From Chryseobacterium sp. OSA05B (GTDB taxonomy: Bacteria; Bacteroidota; Bacteroidia; Flavobacteriales; Weeksellaceae): DNA of 64,000 nucleotides. Every line of letters begins with the position of its first letter. The stretch's first letter is position 1. The notes below the pieces were generated by a model, which saw only the letters and a list, made by a program, of their open reading frames with translations, was not told the origin of the DNA and searched no databases. The stretch covers positions 59,503 to 123,502 of the forward strand of contig NZ_JAHXYH010000008.1 in NCBI RefSeq assembly GCF_019970065.1, read 5' to 3'. Shown piece by piece: positions 51,329 through 60,649 of this stretch. Both the position numbers and the translations under genes were made by a program.

Positions 51329-52585
51329 CTACTTTATTATTTTAATCGACTGTCTTCCCAAATTAGAATGCACATCAAGAAGATAATGTCCTTTTGGGTA
51401 ATTGAAATCCAAAGAATATTTTTTCAATCCTTTAGCATCAATATCATCTTTCAAAATATTTTTAATAAACTTTCCAGAAGCTTCATACAGCCCCACAACG
51501 ATATGATCGGTATGTAAATAATAAACATTAAGGTTCAGCTTATCTTTTACAGGATTCGGAGCGACTTCCACTTTCAGCTTTCTTTCCTGATTTTCACCAG
51601 GGTTTTCTTTAACGTCTAAAGTTCCTCTCGTCATCTTATAAATATTAGATCCCGCAGCAAAAGCAAGATTATTGTTAACAAAAAAGATTCTGTTCAAAGA
51701 ACCGCCTACTCCGGTATTGGTCCAGTTACTTCCACCGTCTAAGGTTTCATAAAATCCTGTACTGTGTCCGCCCATCCAGCCATGGGTTTCCGATATGAAA
51801 CCAACAGCCTGCACATAGGGATCCGGAAAATCTTTTGTCTCCCATGTAAATCCCCCGTTCGTTGATTTAAGAAGTTTCCCCGCGTTGGTAGCCTCAGATT
51901 CAATAGCGCAAAAAATTTTATTATGATCCAGAAGCTGCATTTTCCAAACAAATTCACTGGCGATATTGCTGTTGTAAATTTTTGTCCAGCTTGCCCCACC
52001 GTCAAGCGTTTTAAGAATGACAGCTCCGTCATTGTCATTTCCTGAAACAAAACCTACATTTTCGTTAATGAAAGTAATTTCCACCAGGGCATTGGCATAC
52101 GAAGACATATCAATATACTCCCATGTAGTTCCACTGTCTGTAGATTTTATAATATAGGCCGGGGAAAACCATGCGCCACAGCCATAAACGGTGGACGTAC
52201 CTACACAGTCTAAACCGCAGATGGCAGCAGGATAAGGTGAAATATTATTTATTCTTTCCCATGAATTTCCGCCGTCAACGGTTTTATAGAAACTGTTATT
52301 CAAAGTTCCAAGAAAGCCTACATTTTCGTTGAGGAATTCTATATTCCGGTAATATTGATTAGCAGGCCCGTTCACCGTCTTTTGCACCCAGGTATCTCCT
52401 CCGTTTGTTGTTTTAAAAACAGCTCCGCCTCCTCCGCGTACTGCCCAACCCAAGTTCTCATTCAGAAAAAACACATCATCATATCTTCCACCTCCGTTAG
52501 ATGGCGGATAGGAAAAAGCAGTCCAGCTGTACTGCGCCTGCATCAGCGAAGACAGTAAGGAAAAAGTAAATAAAATTTTTCTCAT
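51329..52585 (-). CDS. Secreted YCF48/BNR-repeat protein with type IX sorting domain
   Basis: The 418-residue protein has a signal peptide (ending LMQAQ), then six or so BNR/YCF48-like repeats of the SxDxGxTW type (KTTNGGDTWVQK, KTVDGGNSWERI, KSTDSGTTWEYI, KTLDGGASWTKI, KSTNGGFTWETK, ETLDGGSNWTNT). This should fold as a beta-propeller. The C-terminal 75 residues (VEVAPNPVKDKLNL to QSIKIIK) are a type A sorting domain of the type IX secretion system, so it is secreted or surface-anchored. The ligand is unknown. Confidence 0.85.
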   Translation of the reverse strand: MRKILFTFSLLSSLMQAQYSWTAFSYPPSNGGGRYDDVFFLNENLGWAVRGGGGAVFKTTNGGDTWVQKTVNGPANQYYRNIEFLNENVGFLGTLNNSFYKTVDGGNSWERINNISPYPAAICGLDCVGTSTVYGCGAWFSPAYIIKSTDSGTTWEYIDMSSYANALVEITFINENVGFVSGNDNDGAVILKTLDGGASWTKIYNSNIASEFVWKMQLLDHNKIFCAIESEATNAGKLLKSTNGGFTWETKDFPDPYVQAVGFISETHGWMGGHSTGFYETLDGGSNWTNTGVGGSLNRIFFVNNNLAFAAGSNIYKMTRGTLDVKENPGENQERKLKVEVAPNPVKDKLNLNVYYLHTDHIVVGLYEASGKFIKNILKDDIDAKGLKKYSLDFNYPKGHYLLDVHSNLGRQSIKIIK

Positions 52586-52789
52586 GGTTGATTAATTTTT
52601 AATAAAAAAACAAATTTGAATTATTTAAAGGATCCGTACAATACTTTGAAGCATGTAAAATTTAAAATTTATGAAAAATCAAACGTATGTTCAATAGATA
52701 TCCTCAAACATTTTAACATTATATTATAGATAAAATAATAAATAATAAGTTTTATTAAATTAATAGTAGTTATATTAGAAAATATTTAT

Positions 52790-52797
52790 TATCTTTA
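52790..52797 (+). promoter_or_regulatory. Near-consensus -7 element TATCTTTA
   Basis: It matches TAnnTTTG except for the last base and lies 24 bases before the start codon at 52822. Confidence 0.35.
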
Positions 52798-52821
52798 AGT
52801 ACAATTTAAAAACTATTGCTT

Positions 52822-53184
52822 ATGTCAAATATATTAGCTGGATTATTTGCACATCACAGCGATTACAAAAAGCTTGAAGCCGATCTGGAAAATTCAGGAT
52901 TTGAAAATTCAGATTACATAGTATATCTTAATGGCTCTGAAACCTCTCAGTACCTGGCGAGTGTTGCGGTAAAAGATAATAACCAAACTGATGGCGCCCG
53001 GAATATTTTTAGCCAAAATTCAGTACTGAAGACCTATTTATTCGAGAATATGGGTATTGGGCAGGCGAATTACGATAATCTCAAAAGATTTATCGATGCC
53101 AGAAACAGAGCCGACATCCATAACAGCCCCGATGTGAAAATAAAGGCATCAAGCAGTGGCATGGATTCAGAAGTGAAATTCTGA
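52822..53184 (+). CDS. Small cytosolic protein of unknown function
   Basis: The ATG at 52822 gives 120 residues (MSNILAGLFAHHSDYKKLEADLE). The N-terminal part (HHSDYKKLEADLENSGFENSDYIVYL) resembles the start of general-stress YflT-type domains, in which two residues precede a GF(E/D)xxDI pattern, but similarity is weak. No signal or membrane segment is present. It is a single gene with its own terminator at 53211. Confidence 0.55.
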   Translation: MSNILAGLFAHHSDYKKLEADLENSGFENSDYIVYLNGSETSQYLASVAVKDNNQTDGARNIFSQNSVLKTYLFENMGIGQANYDNLKRFIDARNRADIHNSPDVKIKASSSGMDSEVKF

Positions 53185-53210
53185 CAAAAAACATAAAATC
53201 TAATAACCGG

Positions 53211-53239
53211 AAATCCGCGGAGCGTTCTGCGGATTTTTT
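53211..53239 (+). terminator. Rho-independent terminator after the stress-like gene
   Basis: AAATCCGC and GCGGATTT form an 8-bp stem with a 10-base loop, followed by TTTT. Confidence 0.85.
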
Positions 53240-53296
53240 ATGCGTGAAAAGTTTAAAAAATTTCGTATTTTCGTTTAAATATAGGCATTAGCACAA

Positions 53297-55507
53297 ATGA
53301 GTTACGATTTAGAACAGGAAAACAAAGAGATCCTTGCCCGGTATAAGGATCTGATTTCTAATACATACAGAACTCTGGACGAGGAAAATAACAAGCTCAT
53401 CCGGAAGGCATTCGATATCGCATTGGATGCTCACAAGGACCAAAGGAGAAAATCCGGGGAACCTTACATCTACCACCCTATTGCCGTTGCTAAAATTGTA
53501 GCTACTGAGATCGGTTTGGGGGCTACTTCTATTGCCTGTGCCCTGTTGCATGACGTAGTAGAGGACTCTGACTACACCTATGAGGATCTGAAAAAGATTT
53601 TTGGAGAAAAGATCGCCAATATTGTGAACGGACTCACGAAGATCTCCATCATGAACCATCAGAACATTTCTGTTCAGTCTGAAAATTACAGAAAACTTTT
53701 GCTGACTCTTTCTGAAGATTTCAGGGTTATTCTGATCAAAATTGCCGACCGCCTTCACAATATGCGAACGCTGGAAAGCATGGCTCCGGATAAGCAGAAA
53801 AAAATCGCTTCGGAGACCGTGTATATTTATGCTCCCATGGCACACCGTCTGGGTCTGTATAATATCAAATCAGAGCTTGAAGATCTTTCATTAAAATATA
53901 ACAACCCGGAAGTTTACAACGAGATCACGGAAAAATTGGAATCTGCCAAAGAAAACCGTGAAAGATATATTGAAGAGTTCAAAACCGAAGTTTCGGAAAG
54001 ATTAAAAGAAGAAGGTTTAAACTTTAATATCAAAGGCCGCGCAAAAGCTATTTCTTCCATTTATAGAAAAATGCTGAAGCAGGGGGTTTCTTTCGAGGAA
54101 GTTTTTGACAACTATGCGATCAGGATTATTTACAAATCGGATGCAAAAAATGAAAAATTTCTTGCCTGGAAGATCTATTCTATCGTAACCGACGTTTATC
54201 ACAGTAATCCGTCAAGGATGCGAGACTGGATCACACAGCCCCGTTCCACAGGGTATGAGAGTCTCCATTTAACGGTTCTCGGTCCGGATAAAAAATGGAT
54301 CGAAGTACAGATCCGTTCGGAAAGGATGAATGAGATTGCAGAAAAAGGGGTTGCCGCTCACTACAAATACAAAGAAGGCTACAAACAAAGCTCTGAAGAC
54401 CGTAATTTCGAAAGATGGGTGACGGAAATCCGTGAAGTTCTTGAACAGCAGCAAAATCTTTCTACGTCTGAACTTTTGGATAATATTAAACTCAATTTAT
54501 ATTCCAAGGAAGTATTTGTATTTACGCCAAAAGGGGAAATTAAAATCCTTCCCACCAATGCTACGGCGCTGGATTTTGCTTTTTCCGTTCACTCTGACCT
54601 TGGGATGAAATGTCTTGGGGCGAAGATCAACGGAAAGCTTGTTCCTATTTCCTATGTGCTTCAGAATGGTGACCAGATCGACATTCTGTCTTCACAAAAC
54701 CAGAAACCGAAGTCTGACTGGCTGGAATTTGTGGTTACGTCCAAAGCAAAGTCGAAGATTAAAAGTTATCTGAACTCTCAGAAAAACCAATTGGTGGAAG
54801 AAGGAAAAGAAATCCTTCAGAGAAAACTGCGCCATGCGAAAATCAATTTTAATGATGAAGAGGTCAACAAACTTCAGAAATTCTTTAATTTAAAAACCTC
54901 TCAGGAACTCTTCCTTAAATTTCAAAGCAATGAACTGGATGTCAGCAGCCTGAGAAAATATATCGAAAGTAAAAACGTATTCAACAATTTACTTTCAAGA
55001 TTCAGAAAATCGCCACCGAAAAACGTGCATTATGAGGAGCCGAAAGAGCAGAACCTCGACATGATCATTTTCGGGAAAGACGAAGAAAAACTGAATTATA
55101 GCTATGCAAAATGCTGTACGGTAATTCCCGGTGATAAAATTTTCGGATTTATAACAATTTCTGATGGTATTAAAGTTCACAGCGATAACTGCCCGAATGC
55201 GATCAACCTGAGAGCTCAGTACGATTACCGTGTGATTCCCGCCAAATGGGTGAATGCGGAAAGCTTCAAGAACAGAGTGAAGATCGAAATCGAAGGTCTG
55301 GACAGAATGGGAATGATCAACGATATTACCACGGTGATCAGCGGAAGTATGGGAATGGATATGAAAAGCATGTCCATAGAATCCAACAACGGCATTTTTA
55401 CCGGGAATATCAATCTCGAAGTAAAAAATAAAGGTCAGTTGGAAGAAACATTTAAAAAACTTAAAAATATTGACGGCGTTTCAAGAGTGAGACGGGTACA
55501 ATCCTAA
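53297..55507 (+). CDS. relA/spoT: Bifunctional (p)ppGpp synthetase/hydrolase
   Basis: The 736-residue protein has the full long RSH order: HD hydrolase domain (about 45-200, ALLHDVVEDSDYTYEDL), synthetase domain with RMRDWITQPRSTGYESLHLT (about 310-330), a TGS domain (FTPKGEIKILPTNATALDF, about 410) and an ACT domain (IEIEGLDRMGMINDITTVI) at the end. The hydrolase HD pair is intact, and the synthetase motif has the RxKD-like form (RMRD), which fits a bifunctional enzyme. It makes and degrades (p)ppGpp. nhaA starts 2 bases after its stop. Confidence 0.95.
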   Translation: MSYDLEQENKEILARYKDLISNTYRTLDEENNKLIRKAFDIALDAHKDQRRKSGEPYIYHPIAVAKIVATEIGLGATSIACALLHDVVEDSDYTYEDLKKIFGEKIANIVNGLTKISIMNHQNISVQSENYRKLLLTLSEDFRVILIKIADRLHNMRTLESMAPDKQKKIASETVYIYAPMAHRLGLYNIKSELEDLSLKYNNPEVYNEITEKLESAKENRERYIEEFKTEVSERLKEEGLNFNIKGRAKAISSIYRKMLKQGVSFEEVFDNYAIRIIYKSDAKNEKFLAWKIYSIVTDVYHSNPSRMRDWITQPRSTGYESLHLTVLGPDKKWIEVQIRSERMNEIAEKGVAAHYKYKEGYKQSSEDRNFERWVTEIREVLEQQQNLSTSELLDNIKLNLYSKEVFVFTPKGEIKILPTNATALDFAFSVHSDLGMKCLGAKINGKLVPISYVLQNGDQIDILSSQNQKPKSDWLEFVVTSKAKSKIKSYLNSQKNQLVEEGKEILQRKLRHAKINFNDEEVNKLQKFFNLKTSQELFLKFQSNELDVSSLRKYIESKNVFNNLLSRFRKSPPKNVHYEEPKEQNLDMIIFGKDEEKLNYSYAKCCTVIPGDKIFGFITISDGIKVHSDNCPNAINLRAQYDYRVIPAKWVNAESFKNRVKIEIEGLDRMGMINDITTVISGSMGMDMKSMSIESNNGIFTGNINLEVKNKGQLEETFKKLKNIDGVSRVRRVQS

Positions 55508-55509
55508 GC

Positions 55510-56688
55510 ATGAATTTATCTCTATATTTCAAAAAATTTTTCAGCAGTAATCAGGCATCAGGAATTATCCTTATTTTTTGTGTACTGGTTTCATTATTAA
55601 TCGCAAATTCGTCTGCAGGTGAAGGCTTCCAGAACTTTTTAGACAAAGAAGTGGGCACTCACCTGTTCCACCTTACCTATCCGGTCAGCATCTGGATCAA
55701 TGACGGCCTAATGGCTGTTTTCTTTCTGCTGGTAGGACTAGAGATCAAAAGGGAAATGGTGGAAGGAGAGCTTTCTTCTTTTAAAAATGCCTCTCTTCCT
55801 ATTTTTGCAGCTGTGGGCGGAATGCTGGTTCCCGCGGTGATCTATACCTTTTTCAATGCCGGAACGGATTACAGCAGCGGCTGGGGAATTCCTATGGCGA
55901 CTGATATTGCTTTTTCACTTGCCATCATTTCAATGCTTGGAAAAAAGATCCCTAATTCGATCAAAATATTCCTTGCTGCACTGGCCATTGTTGATGATCT
56001 GGGTGCGATTCTGGTGATTGCGGTTTTTTATACGGAACAGATTCACTGGACGTATCTGCTGTTGTCTTTTGGAACGGCGGCTTTATTATTTTTATTAAAC
56101 TTTTTAAAGGTTACACGCCTTGTTTTCTATATTATCCCGGGATTGTTTTTATGGTATTTCCTGCATCATTCAGGGATTCATGCGACCATAGCAGGGGTTT
56201 TACTTGCCTTCTCGATTCCTACAAATGTTTCGAATATAGACATTTCTCCCCTTGAAAAGCTGGAGCATAAACTTCATTTTCCGGTAAGTTTTCTGATCAT
56301 GCCGATATTTGCCTTAACGAATACCAATATTGCGTTTACCAGTGAAATGGTAGCGGGAGTTACAAGTACTTTAGGAATGGGAATTATCTGCGGATTGATT
56401 TTAGGAAAACTGATCGGGATCAATCTGTTCTCGTTTATTGCGATTAAACTGAAACTCAGTTCTCTGCCTCAAAACAGTACGTGGCCACAGATGGCTGGTG
56501 TCGGGCTGCTGGCAGGAATAGGATTTACAATGTCTATTTTTATAGCGCTTCTTTCCTTTAAAGACGATATCCCGATTCAGGATGAGGCTAAATTTGCCAT
56601 TCTGATCGCTTCATTCTTAGCAGCAGTTTTAGGATTCGTGATCTTAAGTATGAGTTCGAAGGAAGATGAGAATGCAGTAGAGAATTAA
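55510..56688 (+). CDS. nhaA: Na+/H+ antiporter NhaA
   Basis: The 392-residue protein has the NhaA layout of about 12 helices: SSAGEGFQNFL, then WINDGLMAVFFLLVGLEIKREM, and the ion-binding Asp pair in LAIVDDLGAILVIAV (about 160-161). It moves sodium out in exchange for protons. It starts 2 bases after the (p)ppGpp synthetase stop codon, so the two genes are co-transcribed. Its stop overlaps the convergent BrkB gene by 4 bases. Confidence 0.95.
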   Translation: MNLSLYFKKFFSSNQASGIILIFCVLVSLLIANSSAGEGFQNFLDKEVGTHLFHLTYPVSIWINDGLMAVFFLLVGLEIKREMVEGELSSFKNASLPIFAAVGGMLVPAVIYTFFNAGTDYSSGWGIPMATDIAFSLAIISMLGKKIPNSIKIFLAALAIVDDLGAILVIAVFYTEQIHWTYLLLSFGTAALLFLLNFLKVTRLVFYIIPGLFLWYFLHHSGIHATIAGVLLAFSIPTNVSNIDISPLEKLEHKLHFPVSFLIMPIFALTNTNIAFTSEMVAGVTSTLGMGIICGLILGKLIGINLFSFIAIKLKLSSLPQNSTWPQMAGVGLLAGIGFTMSIFIALLSFKDDIPIQDEAKFAILIASFLAAVLGFVILSMSSKEDENAVEN

Positions 56689-57698
56689 TCTTTTTCCCTC
56701 TCTTCCAGCTTTCTCCGGTGTTCTTCATCGCTTTCCAGATTCGGCTCTGTAATGGCTGCATGGTAACGAACTGCTTCTCTTTTAATTTCATCGGAAAGCA
56801 GTTTTTCTATCCTTAGTTTTCTCAGGGCCATATTCAATTCATTTCCGAACAGGAGAAGATAGACATTCACATTCACCCAAACCATCAGAAGAATCATACT
56901 TCCAATGGATCCGTAAAGAACGTTATAACGGGCAATATCTTTTACGTAGATCGCAAAGATAAAAGTGGTCAGCACAAACAGAACTGTCGTTAAGATGGCA
57001 CCTGGAACCGCCTGTCTGAACCTCGCGATCTTTACTGTTCCTAACCAATAGAAAAGGGTCAGAAGAATGAAGTAGAAAAGCGGAAAAGACACAAATCCAA
57101 TGATCTTGGACAGGTTATTCACCAGCCATGAAACATCATAAGCCGGCGTAAAAAGTTTCATAACAACCTCCACATAATACACCCCGAAAAGTGCCAGGAA
57201 AACGATCGTAATAAAACCTATTGTGATGAAAAAAGAAAGGATAAATTCCTTTACATCTGTGAGTTTTTCGTCTGAATTCTCATTAAATCCATTGATGAGC
57301 GAAAAAGTTCCGTTAGTTGCAAAAACCAATGCCAATACAATCGTTAGGTTGCTGATCCCTTTCATATTCGGGATGATATTGGTTTCTATATATCCTCGTA
57401 CATCGCCTTCCATATTGGATGGAAAAACGTTGTGCATCAAGACTTCAAAAATATAAAACTGAAGCTTGTCGTAATGCGGCATATAGGGCAAAACGGAAAG
57501 TAAAAAGAGTAAAAAGGGAAACAAACTGATGGTAAAACTCCATGAAATAGAAGCCGCTTTTCTACCGATATTTCCTTTGAAAATTCCAGAAATATAAATC
57601 TGAAACATCTGCCAAAGCGATATTCCGAGAACAGGAATATGTATGCCGTCAAAAAACTCTTGAATTTTCAAGATAAATCTGGGAATTTTAATACTCAT
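56685..57698 (-). CDS. YihY/BrkB-family inner-membrane protein
   Basis: The 337-residue protein has six helices (about 45-70, 110-135, 150-180, 190-220, 230-255 and 265-290), with conserved family positions such as NIGRKAASISWSFTISLFPF and SIGSMILLMVWVNVNVYLLLFGNELN. The polar tail ends EEHRRKLEEREKD. The function of the family is not firmly known; it is not an RNase BN as once thought. The gene is convergent with nhaA, sharing a 4-base overlap at the stop codons. Confidence 0.9.
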   Translation of the reverse strand: MSIKIPRFILKIQEFFDGIHIPVLGISLWQMFQIYISGIFKGNIGRKAASISWSFTISLFPFLLFLLSVLPYMPHYDKLQFYIFEVLMHNVFPSNMEGDVRGYIETNIIPNMKGISNLTIVLALVFATNGTFSLINGFNENSDEKLTDVKEFILSFFITIGFITIVFLALFGVYYVEVVMKLFTPAYDVSWLVNNLSKIIGFVSFPLFYFILLTLFYWLGTVKIARFRQAVPGAILTTVLFVLTTFIFAIYVKDIARYNVLYGSIGSMILLMVWVNVNVYLLLFGNELNMALRKLRIEKLLSDEIKREAVRYHAAITEPNLESDEEHRRKLEEREKD

Positions 57699-57951
57699 CT
57701 ATTTGGTGTATTTCACTTGTAAAACAATTGATTTTATCTCCTTTAACAGAGAAACATCTGCGGTTTCACTTAAGTCTTTATACAAATATAAACATTTTCC
57801 TTATCCTTCCTATACCGCTGGAATTGATTGATGCGCATCAATCCTTCAGAATACCTGTACTCCTGACATTCCGGGAAAGGATATGTTATTTGAAAAATAA
57901 TGTAAGTCCTAAAATTCTTTCATCTGTTCAATAAAAGCTTTGTCAGAAATT

Positions 57952-58401
57952 TCATGCATTAAACTGCCGCAAATGATGATCCATATGCTTGTAGACAAAA
58001 ATCCCGATCTCTTCTCTTTTCATCTTTCCAAAAAAATCATGGATAAAATCAGGATTTGAATAATTTTCATAGGCCACAATTTGTTGCATCCATAGCTGTT
58101 TTTCGTATTCCGTGTCACCGTTCATTTCTTTTATGGCAAAGCTCCCTGCGGGCACATTTTTCTTGATCGGGGTTTCATCTTTTACAAGACCTTTCAGTGC
58201 CATTTTCCCAAACAGCCAGCCCAGAAATTCCTGCTTATAGGTATGGTGACTTATTCCCATGATCCAGTCATTCCATACTGTACAGTGTCTCATCATCTGG
58301 AAAAGATTCATTTTACCCCATTGGGCAGTATTCTTCTGTGAAAGCGTATCAATCCTTTTGATCAGCTCTTCCCGTGTATTTTGGTCAAATATTGTTTTCA
58401 T
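57952..58401 (-). CDS. DUF1569-family protein
   Basis: The ATG at 58401 gives 149 residues (MKTIFDQNTREELIKRIDTL), matching the usual length; the open frame to a TTG at 58485 is not supported. KMNLFQMMRHCTVWNDWIMG (about 35) and YKHMDHHLRQF near the end are the family's conserved helices, with His residues that may bind metal as in DinB-like four-helix proteins. The function is unknown. It is divergent from the GlxA-type regulator. Confidence 0.85.
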   Translation of the reverse strand: MKTIFDQNTREELIKRIDTLSQKNTAQWGKMNLFQMMRHCTVWNDWIMGISHHTYKQEFLGWLFGKMALKGLVKDETPIKKNVPAGSFAIKEMNGDTEYEKQLWMQQIVAYENYSNPDFIHDFFGKMKREEIGIFVYKHMDHHLRQFNA

Positions 58402-58520
58402 AACCGATTCTTTTTGTAAAGGTATCATGGTTTCTAAAAAATCTTGGTACGTAAAAACGACATCCGACAGTGTATTTTGTGCCAAAATTTATATAACTTT
58501 ATTATCAAATACGTACAGCA

Positions 58521-59510
58521 ATGAAACATATTTCGATCATTATCTATGACGGTGTCCTGTCCACAGCCGTATCCAATACCGCCTCTCTACTGATGAGCGC
58601 CAATGAATCCGCCATGAGAAAAGGGATTGACATTCCTTTTGAGATAGAGCTGATCGGCGTACAGAATAAAACCGTACCATCTCATCTCCCTCTGCAGTTC
58701 TGCTGTCCAAAAATGATCTCTGAGAAGTTTGATACTGATGTGGTTATCATTCCACCCATGAGCATGGATCTAACAGATATTGATTCCCTGCTGGCTAAAA
58801 ATGATGTTCTCATCAAATGGATCAAAACAAAATACCACGAGAAAGCCCAGCTGATCAGTCTGTGTACAGGAGCTTATTTCCTTGCAGAATCCGGTTTACT
58901 GGATCATATGCCGGCTACCTCACACTGGGGCGCCATGGAGGATCTGCAAAAAAGATATCCTCTCATTGATTTCAAACCTGATCATGTGGTGACCTATTCA
59001 AAAGCAATCATCACAGGCGGCGGTGGTTTCTCTTCTTTAAATGCGATGCTGTATTTTATTGAACAGAATTCCAGCAAAGAAATATCCGTTGAGCTGAGTA
59101 AGCTCTACGCATTGGATTACGGACGAACTTCACAAAGTATTTTCAACGTATTCTCAGGACAGCGGCTTCATGACGATGATCAAATTCATAAGGCACAGAG
59201 CTACATCGAGAAAACATTTAAAACAGATATCACGGTTGAGCAGATTGCAGGCGAAGTCCATATGAGCAGACGGAATTTTATCCGCCGGTTTAAAAATGCA
59301 ACCCGTTTAAATCCAATTGAATATATACAAAGGGTAAAAGTGGAAGCTGCCAAAAAGGCATTTGAAACCGGAGATGCTAATATTGCGGATGTTACCTACA
59401 GCATGGGGTACAATGATTTAAAAACATTCAGAACGGTCTTTAAAAAGATCACCGGATTAACGCCGGTTGATTACAGAAATAAATTTAAGGGGCAGGAGAT
59501 TAGCTCTTGA
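58521..59510 (+). CDS. GlxA-family transcriptional regulator (DJ-1 and AraC domains)
   Basis: The 329-residue protein has an N-terminal DJ-1/PfpI-like domain (KHISIIIYDGVLSTA, then ISLCTGAYFLAESGLL with a Cys in the usual elbow) and a C-terminal AraC HTH pair (VEQIAGEVHMSRRNFIRR and ITGLTPVDYRNKF). The sensing domain is probably catalytically dead and binds a ligand. It could regulate the neighbouring DUF1569 gene by position. No targets can be named from the sequence. Confidence 0.9.
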   Translation: MKHISIIIYDGVLSTAVSNTASLLMSANESAMRKGIDIPFEIELIGVQNKTVPSHLPLQFCCPKMISEKFDTDVVIIPPMSMDLTDIDSLLAKNDVLIKWIKTKYHEKAQLISLCTGAYFLAESGLLDHMPATSHWGAMEDLQKRYPLIDFKPDHVVTYSKAIITGGGGFSSLNAMLYFIEQNSSKEISVELSKLYALDYGRTSQSIFNVFSGQRLHDDDQIHKAQSYIEKTFKTDITVEQIAGEVHMSRRNFIRRFKNATRLNPIEYIQRVKVEAAKKAFETGDANIADVTYSMGYNDLKTFRTVFKKITGLTPVDYRNKFKGQEISS

Positions 59511-59607
59511 AAGATTGAAGTTATTGAAAAATTTAAAAACTCAGGAGCAGACCGTGCCTTAATATATTTTTAGGGTTTACGGCTTCAGTCCTTTTCTTTA
59601 AAAATGG

Positions 59608-59615
59608 TATCTTTG
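59608..59615 (+). promoter_or_regulatory. -7 element TATCTTTG of rlmH
   Basis: Exact TAnnTTTG match 20 bases before the start codon at 59636. Confidence 0.6.
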
Positions 59616-59635
59616 CCTTTTGAAACCCTTTATAC

Positions 59636-60109
59636 ATGCGAATCAGCTTACTTTGTATCGGTAAAACAGATGACAAGGAGATCACTTCCCTGATCGGCTA
59701 TTATCTGACCCGACTTCCCAAACACTGGAACTTCGAGATCACAGAGATTCCAGACGTAAAAAACGCAAAAAACCTTTCACCGGAACTTTTGAAGAAGGAA
59801 GAATCTAAGCTGTTCCTGAATTATATTGACAAAAATGACCTTGTCGTCATCCTCGATGAAAAAGGAAAACAGTTCACCAGCCGTGAATTTGCCCAGAAAA
59901 TCGATACCTGGATGAATTCTTCGGTTAAAAAAGTTCATATCCTGATTGGAGGTGCCTATGGTTTTTCCGAAGAGATTTATAATAGAGCCAACGAAAAAAT
60001 GTCATTATCTAAAATGACATTCACGCATCAGATGATCCGTTTATTTATTGTGGAGCAACTTTACCGTGCGGACCAGATCCTGCAGGGAAAGCCTTATCAT
60101 AATGATTAA
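59636..60109 (+). CDS. rlmH: 23S rRNA (pseudouridine-1915-N3)-methyltransferase
   Basis: The 157-residue SPOUT protein has FVVILDEKGKQFTSREFA-type core (DLVVILDEKGKQF near residue 69), the knotted SAM-binding GGAYGFSEEIYNRA and the C-terminal LYRADQILQGKPYHN, which matches the family ending. It methylates pseudouridine in helix 69 of 23S rRNA. It has its own promoter and is a single gene. Confidence 0.95.
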   Translation: MRISLLCIGKTDDKEITSLIGYYLTRLPKHWNFEITEIPDVKNAKNLSPELLKKEESKLFLNYIDKNDLVVILDEKGKQFTSREFAQKIDTWMNSSVKKVHILIGGAYGFSEEIYNRANEKMSLSKMTFTHQMIRLFIVEQLYRADQILQGKPYHND

Positions 60110-60136
60110 AAATTTTCGGTTTTCAGAATGAATATT

Positions 60137-60592
60137 CTAAACTTTTAAACCGATCTGTCTTTTCGCTTCACCAATTACAAAAGCAACAGAATTGGCTATA
60201 TTAAAGCTTCTGATCAGTTTTGACATCGGAATGGTAAGATGATTCTCAAAACGATCCAGAACTTCTTTACTCAAACCTACACTTTCCTTACCGAAGACCA
60301 GCCAGTCGCCATCCTGAAATTCATTTTCCAGATAGGATTTTTCAGCATGTGAGCTCATTAAGAAAACACGGGAAGGATCCGGAACACATTTCATCCACTC
60401 CTCTACATTGGCATATTCTGAAACATCAAGATGCACCCAATAATCTAAACCGGACCGTTTCAGGTTTTTATCATTGATGACAAATCCAAAGGGATGAACC
60501 AGGTGTAATTTACTTTCTGTCCCTACACATAATCGTCCTATGTTACCTGTATTGTTGGGTATTTCGGGTTCTACAAGAACAATATTCAACAT
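60137..60592 (-). CDS. trmL: tRNA (cytidine/uridine-34-2'-O)-methyltransferase
   Basis: The 151-residue SPOUT protein has the diagnostic start NIVLVEPEIPNNTGNIGRLC, the middle LVFGKESVGLSKEVLD, and IPMSKLIRSFNIANSVAFVI in the knot. It methylates the wobble base of tRNA-Leu. It is convergent with rlmH and preceded by a TATTTTTG promoter at 60617. Confidence 0.95.
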   Translation of the reverse strand: MLNIVLVEPEIPNNTGNIGRLCVGTESKLHLVHPFGFVINDKNLKRSGLDYWVHLDVSEYANVEEWMKCVPDPSRVFLMSSHAEKSYLENEFQDGDWLVFGKESVGLSKEVLDRFENHLTIPMSKLIRSFNIANSVAFVIGEAKRQIGLKV

Positions 60593-60616
60593 CTATTTAT
60601 CTTTCTTTATGGGGTT

Positions 60617-60624
60617 CAAAAATA
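60617..60624 (-). promoter_or_regulatory. -7 element TATTTTTG of trmL
   Basis: The minus strand matches TAnnTTTG exactly, 25 bases upstream of the start codon at 60592. Confidence 0.55.
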
Positions 60625-60649
60625 GCCGGAACTATTTATTTACTTTGTC

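Noticed and set aside
53309..53845. Minus-strand open frame of 178 residues opposite the (p)ppGpp gene
   Set aside because: It mirrors the hydrolase domain coding region, has no start signal or family match, and would cancel a clearly real gene.
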